DNA from: Deinococcus terrestris
Lineage (GTDB): Bacteria; Deinococcota; Deinococci; Deinococcales; Deinococcaceae
Reading direction: 5' to 3'
Assembly (NCBI RefSeq): GCF_009377345.1
Contig: NZ_WBSL01000004.1
Span: forward strand, 124,001 to 188,000
Length of the DNA stretch: 64,000 nucleotides
Made by a program: the position numbers and the translations under genes. Below the pieces are notes generated by a model, which was not told where the DNA came from, made no database searches, and was given only the letters and a program-made list of their open reading frames with translations. Shown piece by piece: positions 38,793-47,532 of the stretch. Position 1 is the first letter of the stretch. Each line of letters begins with the position of its first letter.

Positions 38793-40627
38793 TGGCACCT
38801 GAAAATGCCAGCAGCGAAAGCCTGAAACAACTCGTGGAGCAGATTGACGCGCAGCCGCCCGTGGTGCTGCTGCCCGAGTTTCAGCGGGATTTCGTCTGGG
38901 AGATGGAGCAGACCTATGCGCTGTTCGACAGCCTGATACGCGGGATTTTTGTGGGCAGCGTGATTTACGGCAAGCCGTCCTTCGAGATGACGTTGCGCCG
39001 CATGGACCACCGACCGCGCAAAGGCGCGGGCAGCCGCGCGAAGGTGGAGCGCCTGAGCTACACCGAGGAGAAAATCAAGCACGACAGCCAGGTGTACGGC
39101 CTGAAAATTGTGCTGGACGGCCAGCAGCGCACGACCAGCATCTACCGGGCACTGAAGGGCATTGACCGGGTGTATTTCGTGGTGCGGCCCAGCGTGACGG
39201 CGGCGCAGGTGAAAGAAGATGACCTAGAGGCGCTGATGCATCCGGACCACGGCGTGCAGGGCGAGGACGTGGAAAACGCGGTGTGCATCCCGTTGCACTA
39301 CGCCTTCCGGTACATGTCCGAAGCGCCCTTCGACGACGAGGTGCGGGAATACTTCGACAACGAGACGCGGCTGGGGCGGCGACTGGCGCAGGCGGGGGAC
39401 GACGCCGAGGCCCGCGAGGCGTTCAAGGTTTTCCGGCAGATGCTGCCCAAGTTCAAGACCATGTTCGAGCAGCCGCAGCTTCTGTCGTACTACCTGCTCG
39501 ACATGGGGCTGGACAAGTTCACGACCTTCTTCGAGCGTAGCAACAGCCGGGGCATCCAGCTCAACTTCACCGACATCCTGGCGGCCAAGGTCTTTGGCAA
39601 CTTCAACCTGCGCCAGGCCTTCGAGGACTTCGGAGAAAAGCACCCCGGCATGCCGGTCAACCGGGAACTGCTGGTGCGCGCCACGGCGCTGATGTCTGGG
39701 CAGTTCGCCGACAAGATTGAAAAGGCCCGCATTCTCAAGGACCTGCGGGCCGACCACTTCAAGGCGCACTGGGAGGACGTGACCCGCCTGTACGACCGAG
39801 CGCTGGCTTTTCTTGTCGAGCAGCGGTTTGTGGTGGCCGTGAAGTGGATGCCCTACGACAACATGCTCATTCCGCTGATGATGTTCTTCGCGGAGATGGA
39901 GAGGCAAGGCCAGGGCAGCCTGACGCAAAAGCAGCTTCTGTTCCTGCGCTGGTGGTTCTGGGCGTCGGTGTTCTCCGAGCGCTACACGGCGGCGTCCAAT
40001 GAGAAAATCATGGCCGACTCGGGCATCTTGCGCCGGGTGGCACGCGGGGAGATGCTCGAAGGCAGCTACTTCCTGCGCTTCCGCCCGTCGGTGGGGGACG
40101 CCGAAGAGCTGATGTCCTATTCCCGGTCCCAGAGCGCCATCTACCGGGGCGTGCTGAATCTGGTGCATTTCGAGGCGGGGGGCCTGCGCGACTGGACGAA
40201 CGACGGTCTCATTTCCACCGGGCCACTGGGCGTCAAGGAACTGCAAGACCACCACTTCTTCCCCAAGGGATTCCTGAAAAAGACCGAGAGCGTGCAGGAC
40301 CGCCCAGACGAGGTAGACGCCATCAAGGACTGCGTGCTCAACCGCGTCCTGATGCCCAAGAACACCAACCTGCGGGCCAGCGACAAGAAGCCCCACAGCT
40401 ACTTGCAGGAGCTGCTGAAGCTGAACCCCAGTCTGAAAGGCAGCCTGACCAGTCACCTCGTGCCGGTGTCGCTGCTGGAAGACGAGTCCCAGAGTCTGCG
40501 TGTGTACGCCACGCTGCTCGAACGCGGTGGGTACGTCGTGGAGCTGATCCGGCGCGAGACGGTAGACGCCGAGCAGCAGGTCCGCGCCGCCTTTGTGAGC
40601 GAAGCTCCGGTCCGCGTTCAAGCATGA
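38792..40627 (+). CDS. DUF262 protein with C-terminal HNH-like domain (GmrSD/type IV-like)
   Basis: The 611-aa protein starts with a DUF262 (ParB/GmrS-like) domain: LLPEFQRDFVWEMEQTYALF (about 26-45), GIFVGSVIYG and the NTP-site motif LDGQQRTTSIYRAL (about 108-121). The C-terminal part has QDHHFFPKGFL (about 483-493), CVLNRVLMPKNTNLRASDK, a His-Me finger pattern as in DUF1524/HNH nucleases. This is the layout of GmrSD, BrxU and SspE, which cut modified or phage DNA using NTP. It overlaps the methylase by one base and the next gene by 4 nt, so the three are made together. A nicking or cleaving role is inferred. Confidence 0.85.
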   Translation: MAPENASSESLKQLVEQIDAQPPVVLLPEFQRDFVWEMEQTYALFDSLIRGIFVGSVIYGKPSFEMTLRRMDHRPRKGAGSRAKVERLSYTEEKIKHDSQVYGLKIVLDGQQRTTSIYRALKGIDRVYFVVRPSVTAAQVKEDDLEALMHPDHGVQGEDVENAVCIPLHYAFRYMSEAPFDDEVREYFDNETRLGRRLAQAGDDAEAREAFKVFRQMLPKFKTMFEQPQLLSYYLLDMGLDKFTTFFERSNSRGIQLNFTDILAAKVFGNFNLRQAFEDFGEKHPGMPVNRELLVRATALMSGQFADKIEKARILKDLRADHFKAHWEDVTRLYDRALAFLVEQRFVVAVKWMPYDNMLIPLMMFFAEMERQGQGSLTQKQLLFLRWWFWASVFSERYTAASNEKIMADSGILRRVARGEMLEGSYFLRFRPSVGDAEELMSYSRSQSAIYRGVLNLVHFEAGGLRDWTNDGLISTGPLGVKELQDHHFFPKGFLKKTESVQDRPDEVDAIKDCVLNRVLMPKNTNLRASDKKPHSYLQELLKLNPSLKGSLTSHLVPVSLLEDESQSLRVYATLLERGGYVVELIRRETVDAEQQVRAAFVSEAPVRVQA

Positions 40628-41406
40628 CTGGGCCGCGCCGCAGGCCAGGACGCGGCGGCCCAGACGGGGCAGAAGGGCAGGCCCTGGCTCTGGGGCTGTC
40701 TCCAGCAACGGCCCTGAGGTGCGCCGACCTGGCCGGGCGCGGCTGGCCCGACCCCGCCGACGTGGAGCAGCCGCAGCGGGACTTTTTCGCGCTGTATGCG
40801 GCGGCCAGGAACCGCGCCCCGGCCTTCCGCGAGGCGGTGCGGGCGTTCGGTGCGCGGCGGGGCGTCCAGGCCGACACCCGGCCAGGGGACGTGAAGCGCC
40901 TCGACCGCATCGTGGAGAAATACAGCGTGTCGCTGGAGCAACCGCTGGACCTGCTGGGCGGCAAGGTGGTGGTGGGTAGCCTGCGGCACCTGTACGAGGT
41001 GGCGTTCACGGTGCCGGAGCACTTCGAGGTGGTGGCCTACCGCGACCGGGTGCTCCGGCCCCAGAAAAGTGGCTACCGCGACCTGCAATTTGTGGTGGCG
41101 CTGGGGGGTGCGGGCGGGCCGCCTCACTACGCCGAACTCAAGGTGTTGCATACCCTGTTCGACCAGATGGACGGCTTCGAGCACCGCCTCTACGAGATTC
41201 GCCGGGGCCTCGAAGCGAAGGAGCGGGACAGGCTGCGGGAACCCCAGGCGGGCCAGGGCTGGGGAGAGGAGCCGTGGGGGACGAACTTCGGCTCACCCAT
41301 CCTGTCCCCCGTCGAGCAGATGGTCCTGGAGGAACTGGGGCAGTCCAGCCGAACGCTGTTCGAGCGAACCTGGGCGCTGGTGCAGGCGCAGGAGCACCCC
41401 CCATGA
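40624..41406 (+). CDS. RelA/SpoT-synthetase-fold protein
   Basis: The 260-aa protein contains a core resembling the RelA/SpoT nucleotidyltransferase domain: PLDLLGGKVVVGSLRHLY (Asp109 region), YRDRVLRPQKSGYRDLQFVV (Tyr151 at the base-stacking position), YAELKVLHTLFDQM (Glu171 at the metal position) and FEHRLYEIRR. There is no HD domain. Small proteins of this fold make alarmones or, as toxSAS/CapRel, pyrophosphorylate tRNA or nucleotides and stop growth. It overlaps the DUF262 gene by 4 nt and the 27-aa ORF by 4 nt. A Lys replaces the usual Arg after the DxxG motif, so the reaction is open. Confidence 0.72.
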   Translation: MTGPRRRPGRGGPDGAEGQALALGLSPATALRCADLAGRGWPDPADVEQPQRDFFALYAAARNRAPAFREAVRAFGARRGVQADTRPGDVKRLDRIVEKYSVSLEQPLDLLGGKVVVGSLRHLYEVAFTVPEHFEVVAYRDRVLRPQKSGYRDLQFVVALGGAGGPPHYAELKVLHTLFDQMDGFEHRLYEIRRGLEAKERDRLREPQAGQGWGEEPWGTNFGSPILSPVEQMVLEELGQSSRTLFERTWALVQAQEHPP

Positions 41407-41486
41407 GCCGGGAACCAGGAGACAGGTCCTGGCACCCGCTGGGCAGGCGTGCCACCATGAAGCAGAGCGAGGAGGTGGCCGCATGA
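41403..41486 (+). CDS. 27-aa coupled micro-ORF
   Basis: ATG 41403 overlaps the TGA of the RelA/SpoT-fold gene and its own TGA (41484-41486) overlaps the ATG of the 84-aa ORF, so it is bracketed by two ATGA junctions. The peptide (SREPGDRSWHPLGRRATMK at its start) is basic and ends EEVAA. It may be a real micropeptide or a device that carries ribosomes to the next gene, whose RBS GAGGAGG lies within it. Confidence 0.5.
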   Translation: MSREPGDRSWHPLGRRATMKQSEEVAA

Positions 41487-41737
41487 CGAAACCAGAGGGG
41501 CGTGGTCCGGGCGTCAGGTTCTATCTGGTGGGCCGGGTGCCGGTGCGCCTGGAGGAGCGCGAGGGCGGCGGGGTAGATGTGCTGGCCTTCAACCCGCTGC
41601 TGGGCGGCTTCGTGCGGGACGCCCGCTATTACGGCGCGGTGCAGTTCGAGGACATGGGCCGCGTGCGCGAAATCGACGAGGCGAACTTCGGGGCGGCGGT
41701 CCAGACCCTGCAAAAGGAGTACGGCCAGACGGCCTGA
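41483..41737 (+). CDS. 84-aa hypothetical protein, possible accessory/antitoxin
   Basis: A small beta-rich protein (VRFYLVGRVPVRLEER, VDVLAFNPLLGGFVRDARYY, VQFEDMGRVREIDE) with a GAGGAGG RBS 7 nt upstream of ATG 41483. No family is recognised. Its coupling to the RelA/SpoT-fold gene through the 27-aa ORF suggests it acts with that protein, for example as a neutraliser or sensor. A hairpin after it appears to end this transcript. Confidence 0.65.
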   Translation: MTKPEGRGPGVRFYLVGRVPVRLEEREGGGVDVLAFNPLLGGFVRDARYYGAVQFEDMGRVREIDEANFGAAVQTLQKEYGQTA

Positions 41738-41753
41738 GCCGCCGCGAGTGGAG

Positions 41754-41784
41754 AGGGGGCCTGTCCGCAGGGAGGAGGCCCCCT
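41754..41784 (+). terminator. Hairpin after the 84-aa ORF
   Basis: Stem AGGGGGCCT / AGGCCCCCT with a 13-nt loop followed by TCT. It would separate the methylase-to-84-aa operon from the helicase gene, which starts 55 nt further on. Confidence 0.5.
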
Positions 41785-41839
41785 TCTGCTGCCGGGTTGC
41801 AGGAATACCGTGAGGGCTCAGCAGGCATCATGACCCCTG

Positions 41840-44800
41840 ATGCCGCCCACCAAAATCCCCGACTTCACCGACAACGAGACCTACCACCTCTCGAAGGTCC
41901 TGGACACCCTGATCGGCGAGTACGCCGAGCGCACGCTCGACGTGGCGACGGGGTTTTTCAGCCCCGATGTGTGGGGCATCGTCGGGGAGTCGTTCGGCAA
42001 GCTCGACGCGCTGCGGCTGATGCTGGGCAAGGAACCGGACCTGCCCCCCGAACAGACGGGCCTGAACCTCGTGCGGCACTACCGCCAGCGGGTGCGCGAG
42101 GAGCTGGAGGGCGAGGCCCTGACCAGCGCGAAGGTGCGCCAGATCGAGGCATTGGTGGAGTTCCTGAAGCGGGACAGTGTGCAGGTGCGCCTGTTCGCTG
42201 ACCCTTTCTTGCACGCCAAGGCGTACCTGTTCCCCTGTTACAGCATCGTGGGGTCCAGCAACCTGACCGTGAACGGCCTGCTGCGAAACAGCGAGCTGAA
42301 CACCGTGACCAAGCAGGAGGGTGTGGCCCAGCAACTGCGTGAGCAGTGGTTCACGCGGTTCTGGGACCGGGCCGAGGACTACAAGACCGAACTGATCGAG
42401 GAGCTGGAGCAGAGCAAGTTCGGCACCTATCCGTGGACGCCGCATCAGGTGTTCCTGAAAGTGCTGCTGGAGAACTTCCGCGACTCACTGGGCTTGGAGG
42501 ACCAGCCCGACGGGGCGGGCGTGATTCAGCTCGCCGAGTTCCAGGCCGAGGGCCTGCGGCTGGCGCTGGGGCTGCTCGACCGCTTCGGCGGGGTGATGGT
42601 GGCCGACGCGGTGGGCCTGGGCAAGTCGTTCATGGGCCTGGGCATTCTGGAGGAATACCTCATCAAGCGCCGGGGCGAGTTCGGCGGGCGGGTGCCGCGC
42701 GGGCTGGTGGTGTGTCCCGCGCAGCTTGAACGGCTGGTGTGGCGGCCTCTGCTGGAGCGCTACGGGCTGCCCGTGCAGGTGGTCAGCATGGAGTCGCTGG
42801 GCCGGGACGACTTTCCGTGGCGAACGTACGCCAACTACGACCTGGTGGTGGTGGACGAGTCGCACAACTTCCGCAACCCGGCGACCGGGCGGCACATCAA
42901 CCTGATGCGGCTGCTGACCGGGGGCCGCGCCGACAAGCGGGTGGCGCTGCTGACCGCCACGCCGGTCAACAACACGGTCTGGGACTTCTACCACCAACTG
43001 CTGCTGCTGGCGCGGGGCCGCGACGACCTGTACGCGGCCTACGGCATTCCCAGCCTCAAAACCTTTTTTCTGGGGGTGGCGCGGGGCAGCCAGGAGTTCT
43101 ACGACGTGGTGGAACACAGCATGGTCCGCCGCTCCCGCCGCGACGTGCGCCGCCGTCAGGAGCGCGGCGAGAGCGTGGTCATCGCCGGACAGGAGATCCG
43201 CTTCCCGGAGCGCACCCTGCACCGCGTGGAGTACAGCCTGACCGACCAGTTCGGCGACTTTTACGACGGCCTCGTCACGCGCATCGAGCGCCTCAATCTC
43301 GTGGCCTACAACCTGGAGCGCTACAAGAAGCGGGCCGACGAGCGCGAGGTCAGCAAGCGTGAGGCTCTGGCGGGCATCTTCAAGACCAACTTTCTCAAGC
43401 GGCTGGAGAGCAGCGTGCATGCCCTTGCGGCGAGCGTGGGCAACCAGCGCCGATTCCAGGAACGCTTCGAGGAGTTATTCCGGGACGGGCGGCTGCTCGA
43501 CGCCGGGGTCAACCGCAAGGTGGAGCAACTGCTGCGGGCGTCCGGTGAGGACGACACCGAGACGGGAGGACGCATCGAGCGGCTGCTCGACAGCCTGCCG
43601 GAGGTGGCCCAGGGGGAGTACGACACCTTCCGCATGGCGCAGGACCTCCACGCCGACCTTGAGGCGCTGCGCTGGATGGAAGCGGCCATCAAGAACCTGC
43701 TGGTGTCGCGCGGCACGCATGAGGAGCAGGACGCCAAGGTTGCCGCCATCAAAAAGGCGCTGACAGAGCGCGTGGCTGGGCAGGGGCACACCAAGGCCAT
43801 CGTGTTCAGCTACTACCACGACACCGCCGAGTACCTGTACCGCGCCCTGGTGAACGACGCGGCCTTTCTCGCGGCCATGAACCTCACGCCGGGGCAGGTC
43901 GAGCTGCTCAGCGGGGCGAGCAGCGCCGAGAAGCGCAGCGACGTGGTGCGCCGTTTCGCGCCGGTTGCCAACCGCCGCAGCGACGAGGACGAGCTGTCCT
44001 ATGGGGCGCTGCTCGCGCAGCCGGTCCACCTGCTCATCAGCACCGACGTGCTCAGCGAGGGGCAGAACCTTCAGGACGCCGGCTACCTGCTCAACGCCGA
44101 CCTGCACTGGAATCCGGTGCGGATGATTCAGCGCGCCGGGCGCATCGACCGCCTGGGCAGCACCTTCGAGACGCTGGAAATCGCTAACGTCTTTCCAGAA
44201 GAGGGTCTGGAGCGGCTGCTGGGGCTGGTGGAGCGCCTTCAGCTCCGCATCGCCGACATCGACCGCACGGTGGGCCTGGACGCCAGCGTGCTGGGCGAGA
44301 ACATCAGCAAACGCTCCTTCGAGGAGCTGCGCCGCATCCGCGCCGAGGACCGCAGCGTCCTGGACGAGCTGGAGGCCGAGAGCGAACTCAGCGCGGGCGA
44401 CGAGATGCGCCTGCCCCTGATCGCGGCCTTGCAGCACCTGGGCCTGGGTGACGTGGAAGAGATGCCGCTGGGCCTGCACAGCGTCCACCGTGCCCCGGCG
44501 GGAGCCCGGAGTGTGTTCTTTGCCTTCCGTGCGGGTGACCGGGTGCTCTGGCGGGTCTACCCGGTGGGCGAGGACGCGGCGGCGCGGTCCGTGCTGACCT
44601 CCAAGCGCGACATCTACCGCCTGATCGAGGCGCAGCCGACCGACGCCCGCCAGTCGGAACCTGCAGACCTGGAGGTGTACCCCTACCTGGACCGTGCTGT
44701 GAAGGATGTGCTGGCCGAGTCCAACCGGACAGGCCGCAAGGCGAGGGTACGCATGCCGTTACGGGGCGTGAACCTGACGCTCAGCAACTGGCTTCAGGAC

Positions 44801-45070
44801 ATGCACGTGCGTGCTGCCCTAGACCCGGAGCAGCACGCCCGGCTGCGCTACACCCTGGAAAACCGCCCCCTCACGGGCTTTGAGCGCGACCCGGCGTTGC
44901 GGGGTATCGTGGCCGGGTTAGGCCGGATAAAGACCGAGGAGACGGCTGCTGCGCTGGAAGCTTTTTTGGTGGACGCCAGTCTGCTTACGGACGCTCCTGA
45001 CGAACGGGTGACCGTGCAGCAGCTCACGGCGGCAGAGATCATGCTGATCGCCTACGAATGGCTGGTATGA
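41840..45070 (+). CDS. PLD-nuclease/SNF2-family helicase fusion
   Basis: The 1076-aa protein has an N-terminal phospholipase D-like domain with FLHAKAYLF (His125, Lys127) and VGSSNLTVNG (about 137-146), then a superfamily 2 helicase: Walker A VADAVGLGKSFMGLG (about 253-267), DESH (about 338), LLTATPVNN (about 370), and C-terminal motifs LLISTDVLSEGQNL (about 731) and QRAGRIDRLGS (about 763). Only one HxK motif is visible, so dimerisation would be needed for a PLD site. It resembles DrmD joined to a DrmC-like nuclease. Expected role: translocate on DNA and cut it. No RBS is evident before ATG 41840; its 3' end overlaps the convergent gene by 19 nt. Confidence 0.9.
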   Translation: MPPTKIPDFTDNETYHLSKVLDTLIGEYAERTLDVATGFFSPDVWGIVGESFGKLDALRLMLGKEPDLPPEQTGLNLVRHYRQRVREELEGEALTSAKVRQIEALVEFLKRDSVQVRLFADPFLHAKAYLFPCYSIVGSSNLTVNGLLRNSELNTVTKQEGVAQQLREQWFTRFWDRAEDYKTELIEELEQSKFGTYPWTPHQVFLKVLLENFRDSLGLEDQPDGAGVIQLAEFQAEGLRLALGLLDRFGGVMVADAVGLGKSFMGLGILEEYLIKRRGEFGGRVPRGLVVCPAQLERLVWRPLLERYGLPVQVVSMESLGRDDFPWRTYANYDLVVVDESHNFRNPATGRHINLMRLLTGGRADKRVALLTATPVNNTVWDFYHQLLLLARGRDDLYAAYGIPSLKTFFLGVARGSQEFYDVVEHSMVRRSRRDVRRRQERGESVVIAGQEIRFPERTLHRVEYSLTDQFGDFYDGLVTRIERLNLVAYNLERYKKRADEREVSKREALAGIFKTNFLKRLESSVHALAASVGNQRRFQERFEELFRDGRLLDAGVNRKVEQLLRASGEDDTETGGRIERLLDSLPEVAQGEYDTFRMAQDLHADLEALRWMEAAIKNLLVSRGTHEEQDAKVAAIKKALTERVAGQGHTKAIVFSYYHDTAEYLYRALVNDAAFLAAMNLTPGQVELLSGASSAEKRSDVVRRFAPVANRRSDEDELSYGALLAQPVHLLISTDVLSEGQNLQDAGYLLNADLHWNPVRMIQRAGRIDRLGSTFETLEIANVFPEEGLERLLGLVERLQLRIADIDRTVGLDASVLGENISKRSFEELRRIRAEDRSVLDELEAESELSAGDEMRLPLIAALQHLGLGDVEEMPLGLHSVHRAPAGARSVFFAFRAGDRVLWRVYPVGEDAAARSVLTSKRDIYRLIEAQPTDARQSEPADLEVYPYLDRAVKDVLAESNRTGRKARVRMPLRGVNLTLSNWLQDMHVRAALDPEQHARLRYTLENRPLTGFERDPALRGIVAGLGRIKTEETAAALEAFLVDASLLTDAPDERVTVQQLTAAEIMLIAYEWLV

Positions 45071-45453
45071 CAGGAGCTGGCATTCCAGTAGTCCCAGGCG
45101 ATCTGCTCCTTTCGCAGACGACGTTGACGGTAAGCCTCGACCATTGGGGCGATGGGAATTCCTGGCAAGCGGGCATACCGGCCATGGATGACCGGTCGAC
45201 CTGGTGTCAGCAACCTCTTGCCTGTCTGGAGCTCGTGCAGGTAGCTGAGATAAGGATCGCGTTGTCGGGGCGTGCTGCCGCCATGACAACGGCATAGGAA
45301 CTTTCCCTTCACGCTCCGGTCACTGGCGTACCTGCCGCAGTAGTCGCATTTCCAGGCCCAACCTCCCTTGGGAACACGGCGGAGCTGGTCGGGATAATCC
45401 AGAACGTCTTGTGCAGTCACAGGGGGAAGCAGGCTTCTTTTCCGGCGGGCCAT
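45052..45453 (-). CDS. Zinc-ribbon/HGG-motif hypothetical protein
   Basis: The 133-aa basic protein (start ARRKRSLLPP at ATG 45453) contains CDYCGRYASDRSVKGKFLCR followed by CHGG and STPRQRDP, a Cys/His cluster (CxxC, CxC, HGG) like those in small proteins of phages and mobile elements. The C-terminal part (IHGRYARLPGIPIAPMVEAY) is basic and Tyr-rich. It is the last gene before attR and is convergent with the helicase. DNA binding is inferred only. Confidence 0.6.
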   Translation of the reverse strand: MARRKRSLLPPVTAQDVLDYPDQLRRVPKGGWAWKCDYCGRYASDRSVKGKFLCRCHGGSTPRQRDPYLSYLHELQTGKRLLTPGRPVIHGRYARLPGIPIAPMVEAYRQRRLRKEQIAWDYWNASSCHTSHS

Positions 45454-45757
45454 GAACCAAGCGTGGCATCCAGAGCGGGGGGATAACTGGGGATAAGGGA
45501 TGACCCTATCCCCTATGGGGACAATGCATGGGGTTAGCTGCCGGGGGATGACCTGCCGTGTAGGCCATCCACTCTGAGCGAACCGAAGGCTCGTCAAAGT
45601 GAGGATGCACCAACCTACGCAGTGACACAACAGTGACACAACCAGGCTGGGAAGCAGAGGGAAATCGAGAGACCCCAGGGACGCGTCGTCCGGAAAGATG
45701 CCGTCAGGGACAGCATCTGTGGGAGGGAGCAAGCTTGCACGGGAATCAGCCGGAGCA
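45454..45757. other. Noncoding right end of the element with repeats
   Basis: No convincing gene is seen. The stretch holds TTATCCCC-type repeats in both orientations at 45478-45513 (one, on the minus strand at 45488-45496, reads TTATCCCCA and resembles a DnaA box) and the right arm-type repeats at 45622-45646. It is the upstream region of the zinc-ribbon gene and the right integration arm. Confidence 0.55.
45622..45646 (+). repeat. Right arm-type repeats of the integrase
   Basis: Tandem GTGACACAACA (45622-45632) and GTGACACAACCAGG (45633-45646), matching the left pair at 29659-29682 in sequence, order and orientation. Confidence 0.75.
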
Positions 45758-45805
<48 letters not shown>

Positions 45806-45807
45806 CC

Positions 45808-45836
45808 AAAAGCCTCGCCACGCGCGGGGCTTTTTT
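45808..45836 (+). terminator. Original chromosomal tRNA-Lys terminator
   Basis: AAAAGCCTCGC / GCGGGGCTTTTTT hairpin with U-tract directly after attR, displaced from the tRNA by the insertion. Confidence 0.8.
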
Positions 45837-45863
45837 CTGCATTTGCAAGGGCGAATTATGCGC

Positions 45864-46427
<564 letters not shown>

Positions 46428-46524
46428 ACGCCCCCCCGCCTGGCCAGAAGCGTGAAATGCCCTCCAGATTCCACTTGAGCCTCGCTTCACCCGCTGGGGG
46501 CAGGGGGTGCGCTACCCTGCTAAG

Positions 46525-47532
46525 ATGACCCCCGGTTTCTACGCCCGGCGACTCCAGGCCCCCGGCGCCGTTCTCGCGCCGATGGCCGGATACAGCGACG
46601 CGCCCCTGCGTCAGCTTGCCGCCGAGCAGGGAGCGCTGTGGACCGTCAGCGAGATGATCAGCTCGCGCGGCCTGGTGCTGGGCGGCGAGTCCGAGAAACT
46701 CACCCTGGGCCGTCCCTACCCCGGCGAGGAGGGCCGGGTGGTGCAACTCTTCGGCGCCGAGCCGGACATCCTGGCGGAAGCCGTGCGCCGCGCCGAGACG
46801 TGGTTCACGCCCGCTGCCATCGACCTCAACATGGGGTGCCCGGTTCCCAAGGTGCGTGGGCGCGGTGGCGCCTGCCTGCTCCAGACGCCGGAGGTGGCCT
46901 ACGGGCTGATCACCGCGATGCGCGGGGCCACCCGGCTCGACGTGAGCGCCAAGATTCGCCTGGGCTGGGACGAGAACCGCAGCGTGGAGATCGCGCAGGG
47001 CCTCGCGGCGGCGGGCGCCTCGCTGATCACCGTGCATGGCCGCACCAGCGCCCAGCGGTATACCGGCGAGGCCGACTGGGACGCCATCGCGCGGGTCGCG
47101 GCGGCGGTGCCGGTGCCGGTGGTGGGCAGTGGGGACATCCTCACGGCGGCGCAGGCCCGTGCTCGGCGGCGGGAAGCGGGGGTGGCCGCCGTGATGATCG
47201 GGCGCGGGGCGGTGGGCAACCCCTGGCTCTTCCGGGCGCTGGCGACGGGCGACGATGCCCTCCCGCCCGCCGCCGGGCGTGCCCGCACCGCCCTGCGGCA
47301 CGCCGAACTGCACGTCGCCTTCTACGGCCCTGACCGCTATGGCCTCGCCAGCGTGCGGCCGCTGCGCAAGGTGTTACCCCGCTACCTCCCCGACTTCCCC
47401 GAACTGCGTGACGCGCTCGTGCAGGTCGACACGGTGGCGGACGTGGCGGCGGCGCTCTCACCCCTGCTGGAGGACGCGGTCCCGCTCCCCGCGCCCGTGG
47501 CAGTCGGCGCGTATGCTGGGAGGCGCCCATGA
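46525..47532 (+). CDS. dus: tRNA-dihydrouridine synthase
   Basis: The 335-aa flavoenzyme reduces uridines in tRNA. It has [15 protein letters not shown], the catalytic Cys in [34 protein letters not shown] and [17 protein letters not shown] 46525 is 6 nt after TACCCT (46513-46518). It overlaps the DinB gene by 4 nt. The DusB-like subgroup is likely. Confidence 0.93.
   Translation: MTPGFYARRLQAPGAVLAPMAGYSDAPLRQLAAEQGALWTVSEMISSRGLVLGGESEKLTLGRPYPGEEGRVVQLFGAEPDILAEAVRRAETWFTPAAIDLNMGCPVPKVRGRGGACLLQTPEVAYGLITAMRGATRLDVSAKIRLGWDENRSVEIAQGLAAAGASLITVHGRTSAQRYTGEADWDAIARVAAAVPVPVVGSGDILTAAQARARRREAGVAAVMIGRGAVGNPWLFRALATGDDALPPAAGRARTALRHAELHVAFYGPDRYGLASVRPLRKVLPRYLPDFPELRDALVQVDTVADVAAALSPLLEDAVPLPAPVAVGAYAGRRP

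Noticed and set aside
35370..45070. Calling the cargo DISARM
   Set aside because: There is no DrmA or DrmB (DUF1998) gene; the PLD is fused to the helicase; DUF262 and RelA/SpoT-fold genes are extra.
35370..45070. Calling the cargo BREX, Pgl or type I restriction-modification
   Set aside because: No PglZ, BrxC, PglW-type kinase, HsdS or HsdR-like gene could be recognised.
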